Assembly: GCF_901000735.1 (NCBI RefSeq)
Contig: NC_081541.1
Span: 41,137,021-41,201,020 of the forward strand
DNA length: 64,000 nt
Source of the DNA: Corylus avellana
Lineage: Eukaryota; Streptophyta; Magnoliopsida; Fagales; Betulaceae
Direction of reading: 5' to 3'
Every line of letters begins with the position of its first letter. Position 1 is the stretch's first letter. The translations under genes and the position numbers were made by a program. A model generated the notes under the pieces. It had not been told where the DNA came from and did not search any database. It saw only the letters and a list, made by a program, of their open reading frames with translations. Below are positions 41,901 through 55,050 of this stretch, piece after piece.

Positions 41901-42968
41901 CACTTAAGGACTTAGGTTACACAAACTTTAAATAAATAATGTAACAACAAAATAAAAACAGACCTTTAATTTGTTTGCTCCAAACCTTGAATCAGAAGCC
42001 AGAAGGCTGCGGTTGCCAAATCGAATCATTTGTTGTAACTGCCACTCTGTTTGAATGCCCAAAGTGAAAGGTCCGGAATCAGAGAAATCTTCATAAAAGA
42101 AAACATGATCCTGGTGGCTTTCAACCCACATGCTGATGCTGACTGCATCATCTGCATCCAGTTCATACGTAGAACGTCGGATGCTCCTTTCCTGTCTACG
42201 AACATACCGATGGGTTAAAAGGTCATCACGGTTGCATGGGCCACCCTGTTTCTCTACTGATTCATTGTGTCTTTGCATTATGGTCTCCACAGAAACCCCA
42301 ACATATAGTAGAGATAAGACACGCAAACGGAGGTCCTCTGAGATATATGGGGCAAACATAGCACGCGTTCCAGCAGCCTTCTTATCCTGTGGACCATGGC
42401 ATGGCATCCCCTTCTTATCTACATGCTTATCGTCATCATATATGATGAGCGCTACTGATGGTTCAGCAATTAAGCGTTTCACAATAAAGTGGCAAGTGCA
42501 CCCTCTCTTAGTATTTGGTCGGCCAGCGTTTTTCTTCTTTGGGACATAAGTAGTCCTACTGGGTCGTACAATGCCACCCTTCCTGTGGTCATCAGGACCA
42601 AAGGAACACCAATACCTACAAAATCAACAGGATAACTTAAACTCATGCTGCAGGCCCAATTACTAGGAACTACTAAAGGGAAAAATTTGAACTTACAGAA
42701 TATATTCAAGAATGCCATCAACTTTTGGCTTGTAAGCCATCTCTGGAGGCCGTCGCCTCCTTGCCTCAACATGAAATCTCGTTGGACAGTCTTTATTTGC
42801 TGATTCACCCCGTACAAAATCATCTACTCTAGCAAAGGGGATTAGAACAACTCTATTAGTTTTGTCACGCCAACCTTCCACCTTTGACCACACAACGTCA
42901 GAAGAAGAAAACTCCAAAGTCGGAGGATTCTGTACAGGAAGGGACAGAATCTCATCCCATCTCGCCAT
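38946..42968 (-). CDS. SWIM zinc-finger protein with MULE-transposase-like core
   Basis: Five coding exons on the minus strand: 42968-42697, 42615-41964, 41859-41660, 40893-40649 and 40291-38946, in frame, 904 residues. The N-terminus MARWDEILSLPVQNPPTLEF and the middle resemble the Arabidopsis SWIM zinc-finger protein I know as At1g60560. The core has LLASDSRFG, VVFNSDNKAIPVAWIIAPRF, FIVDDPLADV and ICFWRVRHIWHKN, spaced like a Mutator transposase DDE region, which suggests a domesticated transposase. The SWIM motif is C-x-C-x8-C-x-H (ICNCSWAEMGNLCEH, about residues 583-596). From about residue 690 the tail is long, acidic and Ser/Asp-rich (SNCMDEDVSSHDENCEDAND), predicted disordered, and longer than I expect for the family. 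The ATG follows an AG acceptor directly; an untranslated exon lies upstream. Nuclear DNA-binding or regulatory function is inferred, not shown. Not transposon debris: intact frame and introns. Confidence 0.88.
40988..41112 (+). mobile_element. tRNA-derived SINE in an intron of the SWIM gene
   Basis: GGGGTAGCTCAATCGGCTGG (A-box TAGCTCAATCGG), then AGTTCAAATTC (B-box) and a poly-A of 18 or more at 41092-41109. Target duplications CTAGCAACC at 40979-40987 and 41113-41121. Same family as 3525-3632. Confidence 0.88.
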
Positions 42969-44154
42969 CTGCAACAGAATACAGGCATACAGCATCAACT
43001 AGAATATTTACAGATGAAAATTAAAAAAATTAAACAATCACACATCAACCAATTAATTAGGGGAAGGCTGAATTTGTTCAAAGATGCTAACCAGTTTAGA
43101 GACAACTAAACAGACCATAAGTATGATAACATCAAAAGAAGCACAAACACTCAGTTGAAACACATTGATACAACAAATTCTGAACCATAAGGAACCACAA
43201 GCAGATGGCAATCTTGTAAATGGCCCTCACATCAAGAGGAGATCATCCCCCCCCACCCCCCCTGCCGCAGGGACAGGCCCAACAAAAAACACAAAATAAA
43301 GGGTGGAGGGTGATTTCACAGGTTTAATCCCATATGGGTGTGTGAGTTGATATTGACCTGTCAAAAAATATTTTATATACTTAAAATCTTTAATCCTACG
43401 GCCTAAATAATATTTAACAAATGCACAAACCCCAAAGTTTTCATAAAAAAAACTTCTATAAATTTTAAGAACAAAATAAGAATTCAAACCTCAAGCCAGG
43501 ATCTAAGTATAAACCTGGTTGCAATCTTAAACAGAATGCTGCTTCTTATCACAGAAAAGACTCAAAATAAATTTTAAGCTACGGTCCTAATTTAGCAGTT
43601 GAAGAGCCAAAACAATCACTCAATTAGGCTGCCAGCCTGCCAAGTTTCAGCAACAGCTTCTTTGGTGGAAATGCCATTAGAATTACTCTGTGATATGTTT
43701 TAGGGCTTGAAGGTACAGAAAATTAGGGGTTTCTTTTTTTTCTCAAACTCAGGGCATTCACAAATAAGAACAGATTCAAGGAAACGTGCGATTTCCACCA
43801 ATACCATCTACAGAAAATATCCATAATCATTCGAATTGGCTATCAAGAAAAAGAAAGAACAACCCAAAAGTTTTCAAGCAAAATTTCCCACGTCGACAAA
43901 TTAGAATTAAAGGTTTCAATTTTCTCGTGTCCCAAATAGTAAAAACTCTGACACCGCAGCAAAACCGTTTCTGGGTACCCAAACAGACAAATTTTCTTCC
44001 AAAAGAAACCCTTTTGCAGATGAGTGAAGTAGCTAAACTACCACATAAACAGAAGTGAAAAAGCATTCCCATATCTATATTTGTACATACACTACTATAC
44101 ACATAAAGAAAGCTATACATATACCTATATATCTATATATATCATGTGGGATAC

Positions 44155-44270
44155 CTGGTGAAGAAGCCTTGTGAAGTGTGGTGCTGTCGTATTGTAGTCT
44201 CAGTCAGAGAGGATGCTGGCTGAAGAGGGCAGAGGATAAACGGTGGTGAACTACGCCTAAAACCCTTCTG
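44155..44270 (-). other. 5'UTR exon of the SWIM gene
   Basis: A GC-richer stretch on the minus strand ending CTTCTTCACCAG followed by GTATCC at 44154, a good donor. The acceptor just before the start codon (TTGCAG, then ATG at 42968) fits a leader intron of about 1.2 kb. The upstream limit is approximate. Confidence 0.5.
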
Positions 44271-44274
44271 TGAG

Positions 44275-45349
44275 ATTTTTTTTTTTTTTTTTAATCGGTA
44301 TTATTATTATTATTATTATTTTGTACTTTTTTGTCGGTTAATTATATTTTGAGTAGTCTACTTTTCACTTGCAGTTTGTATTTACGTGAGAGAGAAAGCA
44401 TGGAATGACATTAGTTTTTTAATTGGACGTAAGACCAATTTATAAAATTGTTAATTGTGGTATCTTCAGGCATCAGAAGTACAAATTTTTTTAATAAATT
44501 TTTATTTATTTATTTATATTTTTTTAATGTTAGAATGAGGAATAAAGTTTTTTTTTTAGTTCTCTTATATATGATGTGACTTTTAAAATTAACAATAAAT
44601 TAAAATTTAATAATAATCATAACAATTTACAAATTTAATTAAATGAAATAAAAACTTTACTTACTACCTCTGATATTTCATTGCTTTTGTAATTATGTCT
44701 TTAAACTTTTAAAAGTATCAATTTAATGTATCGATTTTTCAACCTTTTTCAATTTCACCCCCCATTAGGATTTTCCCTTAAATCGAAAAGGAGGGGTGTC
44801 AAAATTTTCAAAATACCCCTCTATTACAAGGATTTATGCCTTGGTTAGGATTTAATGAAATTTGCAAAAACCTGAATCTTTAGACAAAAAAATTAATATC
44901 TATATAAAGCAATATTTTGAGAATTTTTAGAATTTTGATAGAATTTAACAAAAAATGTTAACAGTGGTGCGAAATTTAAAAAAATTGAAAGATAAATATT
45001 CTAAATTCACACTTTTTAAAGTTTAAAGATATAATTGTAAAACTAATAAAAAATCAAAAATAATAAGCAAAGTTTTCCTAAAATAATAGAATTCAATAGT
45101 AACCACACGGCATACAACGATCTATTGGCTGACACGTCTTTATATTAATGAAATAATAGAATTCAATAGTAGCCACAAGGCATAGAACTCTATTGCATTT
45201 GTATATATAATACTCTATTGCATTTGTAGCTATTATTTTCTCATAACCGCAACTGATTTAGGCGGTTATCACATTTTAAAGAAACGCAACCGCAATAGGC
45301 GGTTATGTAGTTATTGAAGATCAGTTATAAATCGGTTTTAATAAATAAT
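44275..45349. other. Upstream of the SWIM gene, with a MITE at 44660-45060
   Basis: 44297-44322 is an (ATT)n run. The arms around 44685-44760 and 44965-45050 are imperfect inverted repeats (TGTAATTATGTCTTTAAACTTT against AAGTTTAAAGATATAATTGT), a MULE-type MITE. A ~45-base block (AATAATAGAATTCAATAGTA) is repeated at 45083 and 45149. No gene. Confidence 0.5.
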
Positions 45350-45399
45350 TTTATCATATTTTTTCTTTCTTTTTATTTTTTGAATAAAACGTCTAGCAT

Positions 45400-48300
45400 A
45401 TCATTAATTAAGCAAATTGTTGCTCAAAGATTAAAACTTCTTGAATACAACTTGGACACTCAAGTGTCCATAGCCAATCCACACTCAAAGAAAGAGCATA
45501 CTTTGCTAGACAATGTACAGCATTGTTAGCACTACGTTTAACATGAACAATATTCCAAGACTGAAAGAGACTCAAACATAATTTAGCCTCATTTACAACC
45601 TGACCAAACCGACCCAAACAAACTCCCTCCATCTTCAATGTACAATCTCCAGAGAATCCCCCTCAAACAGCACACTGTGGTAGCCCAAGGATGCAACAAC
45701 TTCAATCATTTTTCAAGTAGAAATGGCTTCAGCAATCCCTAGATCCAAAATGCGAGGCTTGGTTGCACAGAAAAAAGCAAGCACACGCCTAACAGAATCA
45801 CGGGCTAAGAAATCCATGCCCATTTTCTACTCACGCTTACAAATTGCAGCATCCCAATTAATCTTAATAACACTAGCAAGCGGAGGTATCCAACTCAGAA
45901 TACGTTGTGGCTGAGGAGGGCGTATCCTACCATTGAGTTGCAACTGTTCAGCACTAAGAAAGGCTTTCATCTACTCCTTTGCTAGATATTTAATAACTCT
46001 GGAAGGAGAGAGGAAATCACTTCCAAAAATAAATGAATTTCTCCTCAAGCAAATCTGTCTTGCTACTACCGCAAAGAATTGTAACTCTTCAACATCCAAT
46101 CTTTCCACGAGAATTTCAAGTAAAGGGAGAAAAGAAACAGGAGCAAAAGAGCATTTTTGGAATTTTATTAAGATTCAGTCCACACATCCATAGCAGAAGG
46201 ACAACACCAAAGAATGTGTTCCAAAGTTTAAGTCTCCAGGGTACAAATAGGACAATAAGACTTAGGGACAACACCTTTCTTAGCTAAATTCTGCTTAGTA
46301 CGGAGGATATCATTACAAGCCTTCCAAAGAAACATTTTAACCACACGTGTTCCCTGGATGTTCCTAATCTGATTCCATAACCTATCTAGATTAATAGAAT
46401 CTGAACACATACCTCTATCCATAATCGAAATCTCCTTAGCAAGATGGTACGCACTTTTAACAGAGAACGGACCATTATTAGTGCCCAACCAAATCAACTT
46501 ATCTGATTGGCTTCTAGGAGAAATGGGCATACCACAAATAAGACATGCTTCCTCAACTGAAAAAATCTCATTAATAAGAGAAATATTCCACCAGTTGGAG
46601 TCCGCATCAATGAGTGAATCCACTGTAGCATCAAGCTCAAGAAAGCAAACAGGGTACTGGATACAATAGGATGAAGGGGAAGGAATCTAACGGTCTTTCC
46701 AGATTCTAATGGAGTTGCCATCACCTACCCTCCAAAAAAGACCCTTCTTAAGCAGCTTCTTTGCATACCAAATGCTTATGCAAGCATAAGAAGGCTTATA
46801 CCTGATGTGGTATTTTTGTGACAAAAAATTTCAATAATAAAAATAACCACTCGCAATAAAACGAATCTTTGTAGGATACGGCTATAGAAAGGGTGTCGAA
46901 CCTCAAGGACTGCAGGGGTTTGTTATCAAATTCGAAAGATTAAAATTAACTCCATTAAAAAGATATTTGATTTGATTTTCTTTAAAATTAAAGTGCATGA
47001 AAATAAAAGAGATTTAAAATAAGAGAGAGTGTAGGGTATTGACTTCACCTCTATCCGCACAATAATGGTTAATTATAATTAATCCCAGAAATTCATTCTA
47101 TGCATGTTATAAATAAACAAAAAACTACCTTATTAAAGAATAAGCATAATCTATCTTCGGTTGGCATAGATCGTCCACCTAACCACTAAGATGCGGTATG
47201 ACCCGTATTCCTTAGGTATAAATTTTCAAATTCTTTAACATGATACATACAATCAATGAATAAGTGTAACCCATCTTCGGTTGGCACGGACTGTCTACCT
47301 AAATTACACTAAACTAGGGTGTAGTACAATTCGTCTTCCCTAGGTATGGCCTATCAAATCCTATTGATCATATGTCAATAAAACCCATTGTATAACCATC
47401 ATCCTCATAATCACAGAAAACAAAAATGATTTGATTTCAATAAAAGTAAAATACTTTCTAAGGTAAGAGAAGAATTTCACAAATATTTATTTTGGAATTT
47501 AAGAACAATTGCATTTAATATGAAGAACATAAATTAATTGTAGCAATCCCCATAGTTATACAATCAACATGCATAAATTGAAAATCTAGAAATTAAATAC
47601 AATCAAACCATTGTGCTTTGATAGAATTTCATCAACACCCCACAAAGGGGTTTAGCTGCTCATGATCTTCTAAGCTCCAAAGACAAATTTCTGATTTCTA
47701 GCTCCAAGAAGCGGTGTGTCTTTTTTCTCAATGCTTAGAGGCCTATTTATAGGGCTTAGGAGAGTCCTAGAAGCCCTAGTAATCCTAGAAATTTTGGAGA
47801 TTTAAGTATAAGTCCAATTAGGATAAAGAAAACCTAAGTCCAAATCGGAATAGGATTCGCCCAAAATTGCGTTTTTATCTTGCGGGGCAATTTTGGCAAT
47901 GCGACGCTCCGAATTAGGAAAATTCTATTTCACAATGATTTGTATAAATTTGAGTTAGCTTTCTAGTGCCGCTTGAATCACTGCAATTGGATTTTTTTGC
48001 TGAAAGTTATGGCCAAAATACCGATACATATGCAGAATCCAAATTTGAATCCAATTCGATTTTGACTCAAATTTGAGAAATTTCGAATTAATCATTTTCT
48101 TTATTTGATTAAACTTAACCACAACATATAGGTCCTCTGTTATGATTGGCTAAGCTTAATCATCTCAAAGTCCGCTTTTAAGCTCAAAATCAATGAAATT
48201 AATTGCATCTTTATTTATAACCTGAAAACACAAAAACAAAACAAAATCAAACAAATAACAACGCTAAGGAATTAACATATGCAAATTAAGGAGCTTGAAT

Positions 48301-51045
48301 GTGCAACATTCGGCACTTATCAATACCCCAATTATGAATCCAAGAAATCAACCTTAGAAAAATATTTTTCCTTCATAATTCTTGCAGCCAAGCCATCTGG
48401 ATTTTGAAGAAAACGCCATCCTTGCTTAGCTAACAAAGCCAAATTGAAACACTCAAGATCTCTATAGCCCAAACCTCCCTTCTTTTTAGATCTTCTCATT
48501 TTGTCCCAACTCATCCAAGAGATGTTAGAATAATTATCTTTGTGCCCCCACCAAAACCTAGCCATCATAGAATTAATATTGGAACATAAGGCCTTAGGGA
48601 ACTTAAAGACACTCATGGTGTAAGTTGGAATAACTTGTACAACAGCTTTGAACAACACTTCATTCCCAGCCTGAGACAAAAACCTTTCCTTCCAACCATT
48701 AATCTTCGCCCAAATCCTTCCCTGCAGATTGGAAAATGAACTAATCTTTTCACAACCAATAAAAGAAGGCAATCCCAAATACTTTTCATAATGCTGAGTA
48801 GAATTCACCCATGCCACACCCAGAATAAGATCCTTAGCTTCTTCTCTAGTATTACTACTAAAGAATATAGAAGTTTTATCTCTGTTAAGCTTTTGTTTAG
48901 AAGCCTGTTTATAAAGTAGCAAGGTGTCTTGAAGAACCAGCCACTCAAAAATACTTGCCTTGCAGAACAATAGATAGTCATCTGCAAACAACAAGTGAGA
49001 CATAGGAGTACCTCCCCTCGAAACAATAATACCATGTATACTCTTATTCACTTCAGCTTTGATAAGAAGAGAACTAAGACCTTTAACACAAAGAATAAAG
49101 ACGTAAGGGGAAAGAGGGTCTCCTTGCCTAATTCCCTGAGAAGGGAAAAAGGGATCATACGGTTGGCCATTGACCAGAATTGAATAAGAAACAGATCTAA
49201 CATACATCATAGCACAAGGTATCCATTTCTCTGCAAAACCTAACTTCCTCACAATAGCTTCCAAATAATCCCTTTCGATTCTATTATACGCCTTAGACAT
49301 ATCCAACTTTAAAGCCATAAAACCTATTTTGCCTTTCATCCTACCATCCATAGTATGAAGAGCCTCAAAGGCTACAAGAATATTATCAGTTACAAGCCTT
49401 TCTAGAACAAAGGCGCTTTGGTTTTGAGAAATAAGAGAGGGCAGAACCTTCTTCAGCCGATTGGCCAAAACCTTGGCAATAATCTTGTAAATTATGTTAC
49501 AAAGACTTATAGGACAAAATTGTGACAGGAAATCAGGTTGCTTAACTTTGGGAATTAAAGCAATAAAAGTTTCATTTAAACCAGCCTCCATAACACCCAA
49601 ATTCAGAAAGTTGAAAACCACCTTACATACCTCATTCTTCGCAATATCCCACAACTGTTGATAGAAACAAGCTTCAAAACCATCAAGACCTAGCGACTTT
49701 AAAGGATGCATGGAGAACAAAGCCTCTTCAATTTCTGCAACAGTGCAATCCTTAGTAAGCAAAAGGTTCATCTCCTCTATTACCTTCTCCCCCACCCCAC
49801 TAAGACATTCTTTCAAGCAATTAACTGATTCAATTGAGAAGAGGTTCTTATAAAAATCAACAAAAGCCATCCCAATATCAGAAGGCCTTTTCCATTCATG
49901 ACCAACAGCATCTTTAATCTTATGAATAAGTTTTTTTGTCTTCTATGAGTAGCCCAAGAATGGACAAAAGGAGTGTTGTGATCCCATGTTGATACCAATT
50001 CTTCTTGGACCATTGTTTTCATTTAATGTTTTCTTGTTCCAATATGACATCAATCTCTGACTGCAAGCTTTTAATAACCTCCTTATTATCTCTACCCTCA
50101 ACAGACTAAAGCTCTTCCAACAACTAAGTCTTCGCTGCAATCTACGAAAATTATTCCCAAATTTCCTAGCACTCCAATTGGAAAGAATGGACTTACAACT
50201 TAGCAACCTCAGGGAAATAGTGGACGAAGAACCTCGAATCCTCACAGTATTTGCAAACCAGGCATTATTAAGAACTGGAAGATAGTCCTTGTCGACCAAC
50301 ATGCTTACTTCAAATTGAAATCCCCTCGTACAACATGGCCTTTCTTCCTCATGGAAAAGGAAAGAAATGACCAAAGGCTTATGATCTGAGGATCTAGCTA
50401 CCAAAACATTAACCACCACCTCCTTGAACATTTGACACCATTCAACATTGGCAACAACATGATCCAAACGCTCCTTAGTAAAAGAATCATCACTCCTCCC
50501 ATTCGACCAAGTATATTTAGAACCTATGAAGCCTAAATCATTTAGATGACAGTCCAACAAAGCCTCATGAAACATGGCCATTTACCATTCCCTCTGCAAC
50601 ACAGCACCAAATTTTTCGTTACAAGTTGTTATCTCATTAAAGTCGCCACAACACAGCCAAGGACAAGGCTGAAATTCCTTGAGATGCTGAAGGAGGGCCC
50701 AAGACTCAAAATGTTTAGCACTTCCAGGATGACCATAAAATCCTGTAAATTTATATTCAAAGGCTACATTTGGTTGCTTCACAATAGCATTTAAATGCCT
50801 TCTCGAGAAATTTTGAATCTCGAGATCACAATCATCCTTCCATAACAATGCCAACCCACCACTACGACCAATAGGATCAACAACAAAGACCCCAGAAAAA
50901 CCACATTGAACATGAATTCTTTCCGTCAGAGTCTGCTTACTAATAGTCTCCATAAGAAACAGGATGGATGGTTTCTTCTCCTTCACCAAAAGGCGAAGGT
51001 CACGAATTGGACGTGGGTTTCCAAGCCCACGGCAGTTCTAACTTA
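45400..51045 (-). pseudogene. LINE ORF2 (endonuclease, RT, zf-RVT, RNase H), broken
   Basis: Endonuclease begins NCRGLGNPRP (about 51040), then SILFLMET, CCGDFNEI and SSDHKPLV. A TAA replaces a likely CAA at 50582-50584. RT runs 49870-48332 with ALIPKV, PISLCNIIYKIIAKVLANRL, SAFVLERLVTDNI, GIRQGDPLSPY and the catalytic LLFADDYLLFC. A frameshift lies between 49943 and 49870. The sequence continues after the inserted LTR with ISIWYAKKLLKKGLFWRVGD (about 46770), the zf-RVT region (46623-46228) and an RNase H-like end (WNIVHVKRSANNAVHCLAKY, 45560). Catalytic residues of the RT are still present. Confidence 0.85.
46803..48322. mobile_element. Solo LTR inserted in the LINE
   Basis: 1520 bp starting TGATGTGG and ending CACTTATCA, so bounded by TG..CA. 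It is flanked by 5-bp direct repeats ATACC at 46798-46802 and 48323-48327; without it the LINE ORF2 continues (FLDS… to …YKPSYAC-type). No protein domains, so it is an LTR left by recombination. The internal repeated TCTTCGGTTGGCA(T/C)(A/G)GA near 47155 and 47273 recalls LTRs of Ty3-type elements; lineage uncertain. Confidence 0.88.
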
Positions 51046-51499
51046 AAACGATCATGGATCTTGGCGGGGCTGTGAGACAGCCTCCACCATATTGGAATCA
51101 GAAGAGTCAATGAGTTGAAACTTACCTCTTGCTTTCTTGCTGTCTGTTGCCGCACCAAAAGGTCCAACCAAAAGCTTCTTACGCTTTCCGAAGCCCAAAG
51201 AAATAGGAGCAATAAGAGAATTATGCATAGAAACCCGCCGCGCTTTCTTCTTCATGTTGATGAAAGAGCTTTCCCCTTGAACCTCAACCAAGACCTTTGC
51301 AAAGAAGCAACAAACATCAACAGACTGGGTACAATCCGCATCAAACATACCATCAACAAGAGTTTGAAGAGGTGCACATTTATTAACAGGACTCACAGCC
51401 AAGTCTGTATTCAGACCAAGAGAAGAGTTATCACAGCAATCAACTCATGCCACACCTTTAGACAACAAATGGGGAATCTCCTCAATTCCATTCTTTTTA

Positions 51500-52520
51500 A
51501 AAACAGAATCTATTCGACTAATAACAACATCGCGCTTTTACGTGGCAGAATTATCATTAACCCTATGACGTGTCAAAACGCCCACACTTTTAACTGCTTC
51601 AATAGATTGTCCAGTTAGTTGATAGTTACCATGGGAATGGTTACACTGAGAAGAAAAACCGCCTCGTGCCAGCGATCTGGCCTGAAAATTATCACCACCA
51701 TGAGAACAATGTTCCTCTTCAAACACAGGACATGCTGCACTTCCCCTGTATCCAACAAAACCACCACCACCACCATGGCGCCTTGGATCCTCCGCACGTA
51801 ACTTGACACCCCATTGTTTGTCAACCAAAGCAGAATTAAAACGCATATTCTGCTTGAGAGGACAACCCTTCAAGCCATGCACAATACAGCTGCAGTTAAA
51901 ACAAAATAAAGGAAGCTTCTCATACTTGAAGCTAACCCAAATAGCTTTCCCTTCCAATTGCAGTGATCTACCCTATTCTAGAGGCTTGGTAATGTCAATA
52001 GACACGCAAATACGAAGACACCTACCCTAGCCAGTGCCATCACCAGCCACATCCACGTCCTCTAGGGCTCCCAAGGATTTTCCAATTCTAGCACCAACCC
52101 CTTTGGTCATACAAAGAAGAGGTATATCATGAACCTGAATCCAGAAGGGAGAAGAGGAGAAATCCATTTGAGAAGGAGGAACTTGCCCATCAAACTCCTT
52201 AAGGACTAAAATCTGACGATCGAAAGACCAAGGCCTTCCCTCCAAAACTCTTCTTTTATCATTACTAGCAGCAAATTCAAAAAGCCATAAATTATCTTGT
52301 AATTCCTTAAAAAGCACATTGCCAACAGTACGCCAAAGCCTGGACAACATTGTTTTGAATGCCTCTTTATTAACTTTGCGATCAACTCGAAGACACCCAA
52401 CCAGACAATTGGCACCTTTGCTACGAACTTTGGCAATTTCTCCTTCAGAGACAGAATTCTAGTCTTCTCACCATCAGTCAGCGAAACCTTCCCACACAAT
52501 CTTTCCAAATCCTCCTCCAT
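51500..52520 (-). pseudogene. LINE ORF1 (DUF4283, CCHC zinc knuckle), broken
   Basis: Starts MEEDLERLCGKVSLTDGEKT (ATG at 52520). The next frame holds AFKTMLSRLWRTVGNV, RVLEGRPWSFDRQILVL and PFWIQVHDIPLLCMTK, the DUF4283 pattern of plant LINE gag-like proteins. A zinc knuckle, C-x2-C-x4-H-x4-C in FCFNCSCIVHGLKGC, follows at about 51850-51895. At least one frameshift (about 52340) and one stop (about 52028) break it. Family role is RNA binding. Confidence 0.8.
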
Positions 52521-52684
52521 AACTAACACTAGAAAACCAAAACAGAGACGAAGCACTCAAAATACTGTCAAAAAGGCACGAAAACTCCAAGATCTAACTG
52601 GCAGAAGGAGACGAAACCTTTGACACCATAAATTACTCAGAGAGCATTCTAGACGAGGAATTACTTTATCATTTTTTTTTCTTT

Positions 52685-54508
52685 AATATAAAACTTCAAA
52701 TTTGTTAATTCAAATGATAAACAATGTTCATATTTCATAATATATGGTTAATTCAAACTACTAAAGTATTAAGGCCTTATAATGTTGTTAATATTTTATG
52801 AATATATTGAAATAACAAATGAAAATTTATATTATTTCTTGTGAACATGTGAAGAGTTGAATTTATTTAACTATTTTTAACAATGCAACCTATAATAACT
52901 GTATTAACAAACTCAACTGGATTATTAAAACAATTCTAAAAACTTTAATAAAGAAGTATATAATAAAGTGAAACTAGAAAGTAAGAACCTGCAAATTTCG
53001 TTTGCAAGAAATACTTGTATTGCTTGAGAGCACTAAATTCTTCCTCTTTAGTTGCCAACACTCATGGGTTTCTTTCTCTTCCTTACCGATAATGCGTCCT
53101 ATCTTCTTCTTCCACTTGTATTTATATCACTCTGGTTGGTCCCCGTCAAGATCAAGCCTCTTTAATATCTCTATTCTAGTGATAAAAACACAAGGAAAAA
53201 AAAATGCAAAATAAGTTCTTATGATTATGTTCAGTTACAATTAACTTTATGCCATATGAGAATTGGCTAGAAATTTCATGCAGTAAGCAAAAAATATATA
53301 TTTCTTACAAATTGATTTGTAGGAAATTCAGTCTCTAAAAGTGATGTTATATTGCGACATAGATCTTTGCAACTAACTTTGGTTTAAAATTTTAATGAAA
53401 ACCATTAGACTAATATGTTAGCACCAATCATACTACTGCTAGAGATGCTAAAGATGTTCTAAGAACACTGATAGGAAGCAAAGTTAACTTTGGTTAACGT
53501 TAATTATTCAGAGAGAGACTCTGGTTAAGAACACAAATAGGAAGCTTAACTAATGAGTACTACTTTCAATTCTTATTTCCTTTAATTATTCCAAAAGACA
53601 TTCCTGGTACACTTTTTAATTATCATCTCTCTTTCTCTAAAGCAATGCCCATGAGATTTTTCTATTCCTTTCCTTTGTTGAAGTTACTTCTTTTTTTTAA
53701 ATTCTTTTCTTTAGGTTGTTGGCAATAAACAACGTGTTCGGGATGAATGACATGGAGACTTAATTATACTTCAGAGTTAAGTTTGTTGATGAAGAATTTC
53801 AACATGAAGAAGACATTGAAGATCCTTCTCAATGTTTCTTGGATTTGAATTCTCCACCAACTTATGATATGTCGACTATGAAGATCTTATAGAGGTAGAG
53901 AAAAATTTTCTTTCGAAGGGGAAGAAATAGTTGATCCTTTTTGGGAGATTTATATGCCGCGCGAATGAGAGAAGATAAATAAATACCGTGTGAAGATTGG
54001 AGTATCTCAATATGATATGAAGAGTTTTCAAACTACTATTTGCAGTCATGTTGTGATGGGTTGTAAAATGTTTTTCTTTTGGTATCAAGTTTTATTGATG
54101 TTGAGAAGTACAGGATGGAAGGGATTAATTGGACATCGAAAAGATCGATGAAAAGATGATTTGAACTCGAGGGTGAGTTCTTTCCAACCCGGAGAGATTG
54201 ATGCAGGAGAAATTTGAGAAAATTGTTATTTTAATTATACATGTGTGTTTTAGTTTTCCTTCTTAATAAGGATTGGGTTTTTCATTTCCTATTAGGATTT
54301 GTTTTCCTTTTCCAATTAGATTTGCTTTTCCTTTTTCTTGTTAATTTGGGAGGTGCCTAGCTTAAATAAAGGTATATAGTCTTCGATATTTTATGGTTAA
54401 TATAGGGAATTAAAGTTTAGTTTGTGCGTGACATTGACTACCCAGGACAAAAAATATAATAAAATAAAATATAATAAAATGTAATGAAATGAAATGAGGG
54501 GTCTTTAA
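52685..54508. other. Intergenic, with one unassigned coding-like relic
   Basis: 53740-53890 reads on the plus strand VKFVDEEFQHEEDIEDPSQC then LDLNSPPTYDMS before stops; acidic and gene-like but too short and broken to name. 53000-53180 is CT-rich. The rest is AT-rich. No intact gene. Confidence 0.35.
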
Positions 54509-55050
54509 GGAATATGATCCAAATGGATTGGAAAGTATCCAGTTCATTGTCAGGATCTCTTTAAAGAGATTCAACGATCACAACGATGCCACGTATCCTA
54601 TTAATAAAAAAATATTATTTAAAATTTTCTAAAAAAATAAAAAAAATAAATTTTTTTTTGTTTTTGTTTTTTTGATTTAACCCTTGGGGTGGCCGAAGTC
54701 ACCCTTAGGCCCAACGGTGGCCCTCGGGGGTGGTACGGCTACTCCCAAGGGCCAAATAAAAAAAGAAAAGAAGAAAAGGAAGGCGCTTGGTGGTGGTATG
54801 GGGGTGGCCAAAGCCAGGATCTCTTTAAAGAGATCCAACAACCATAACGATGCCACGTGTCTCATTAATATAAAAAATTATATATTTTTATTATTTTGTT
54901 TTTTATTTTTTTAAATTTTAAATATTATTTTATTATTATTTTTTTATTAGTGGGACACGTGGCATCGTTGTATTCGTTGGATGTCTTTAAAGAGATCTCA
55001 CCATGAATTTGATACTTTTCTATCCATTTTGAAAAGAGAATCCTATTCCC
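54509..55050. mobile_element. Inverted-repeat element with GGTGGCC interior
   Basis: Left arm GGAATATGATCC..AAATGGATTGGAAAGTATCC and right arm read inwards GGGAATAGGATTCTC..AAATGGATAGAAAAGTATC. The motif GGATCTCTTTAAAGAGAT(C/T)CAAC with ACGATGCCACGT(A/G)T occurs at 54550 and again at 54817, and inverted at 54955-55000, so the left arm is duplicated. GGTGGCC motifs lie between (54684-54815). Confidence 0.65.

Larger units (their letters stand above)
45369..52664 (-). mobile_element. L1-type LINE, full length but degenerate
   Basis: Runs on the minus strand from 5' end 52664 to 3' end about 45369, 5.8 kb without the inserted LTR, a normal plant L1 length. It has ORF1 (DUF4283 and CCHC knuckle), endonuclease, reverse transcriptase, zf-RVT and an RNase H-like tail in the proper order. 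The flanks carry a near-perfect ~20-bp direct repeat (TTTATCATATTTTTTC at 45350, TTTATCATTTTTTTTTC at 52665), fitting target-primed insertion. Stops and frameshifts are listed in the ORF entries; the element is not active. Confidence 0.88.

Noticed and set aside
46803..48322. Possible complete LTR retrotransposon
   Set aside because: Only one LTR-like unit with TG..CA ends and no internal domains, so it is a solo LTR.
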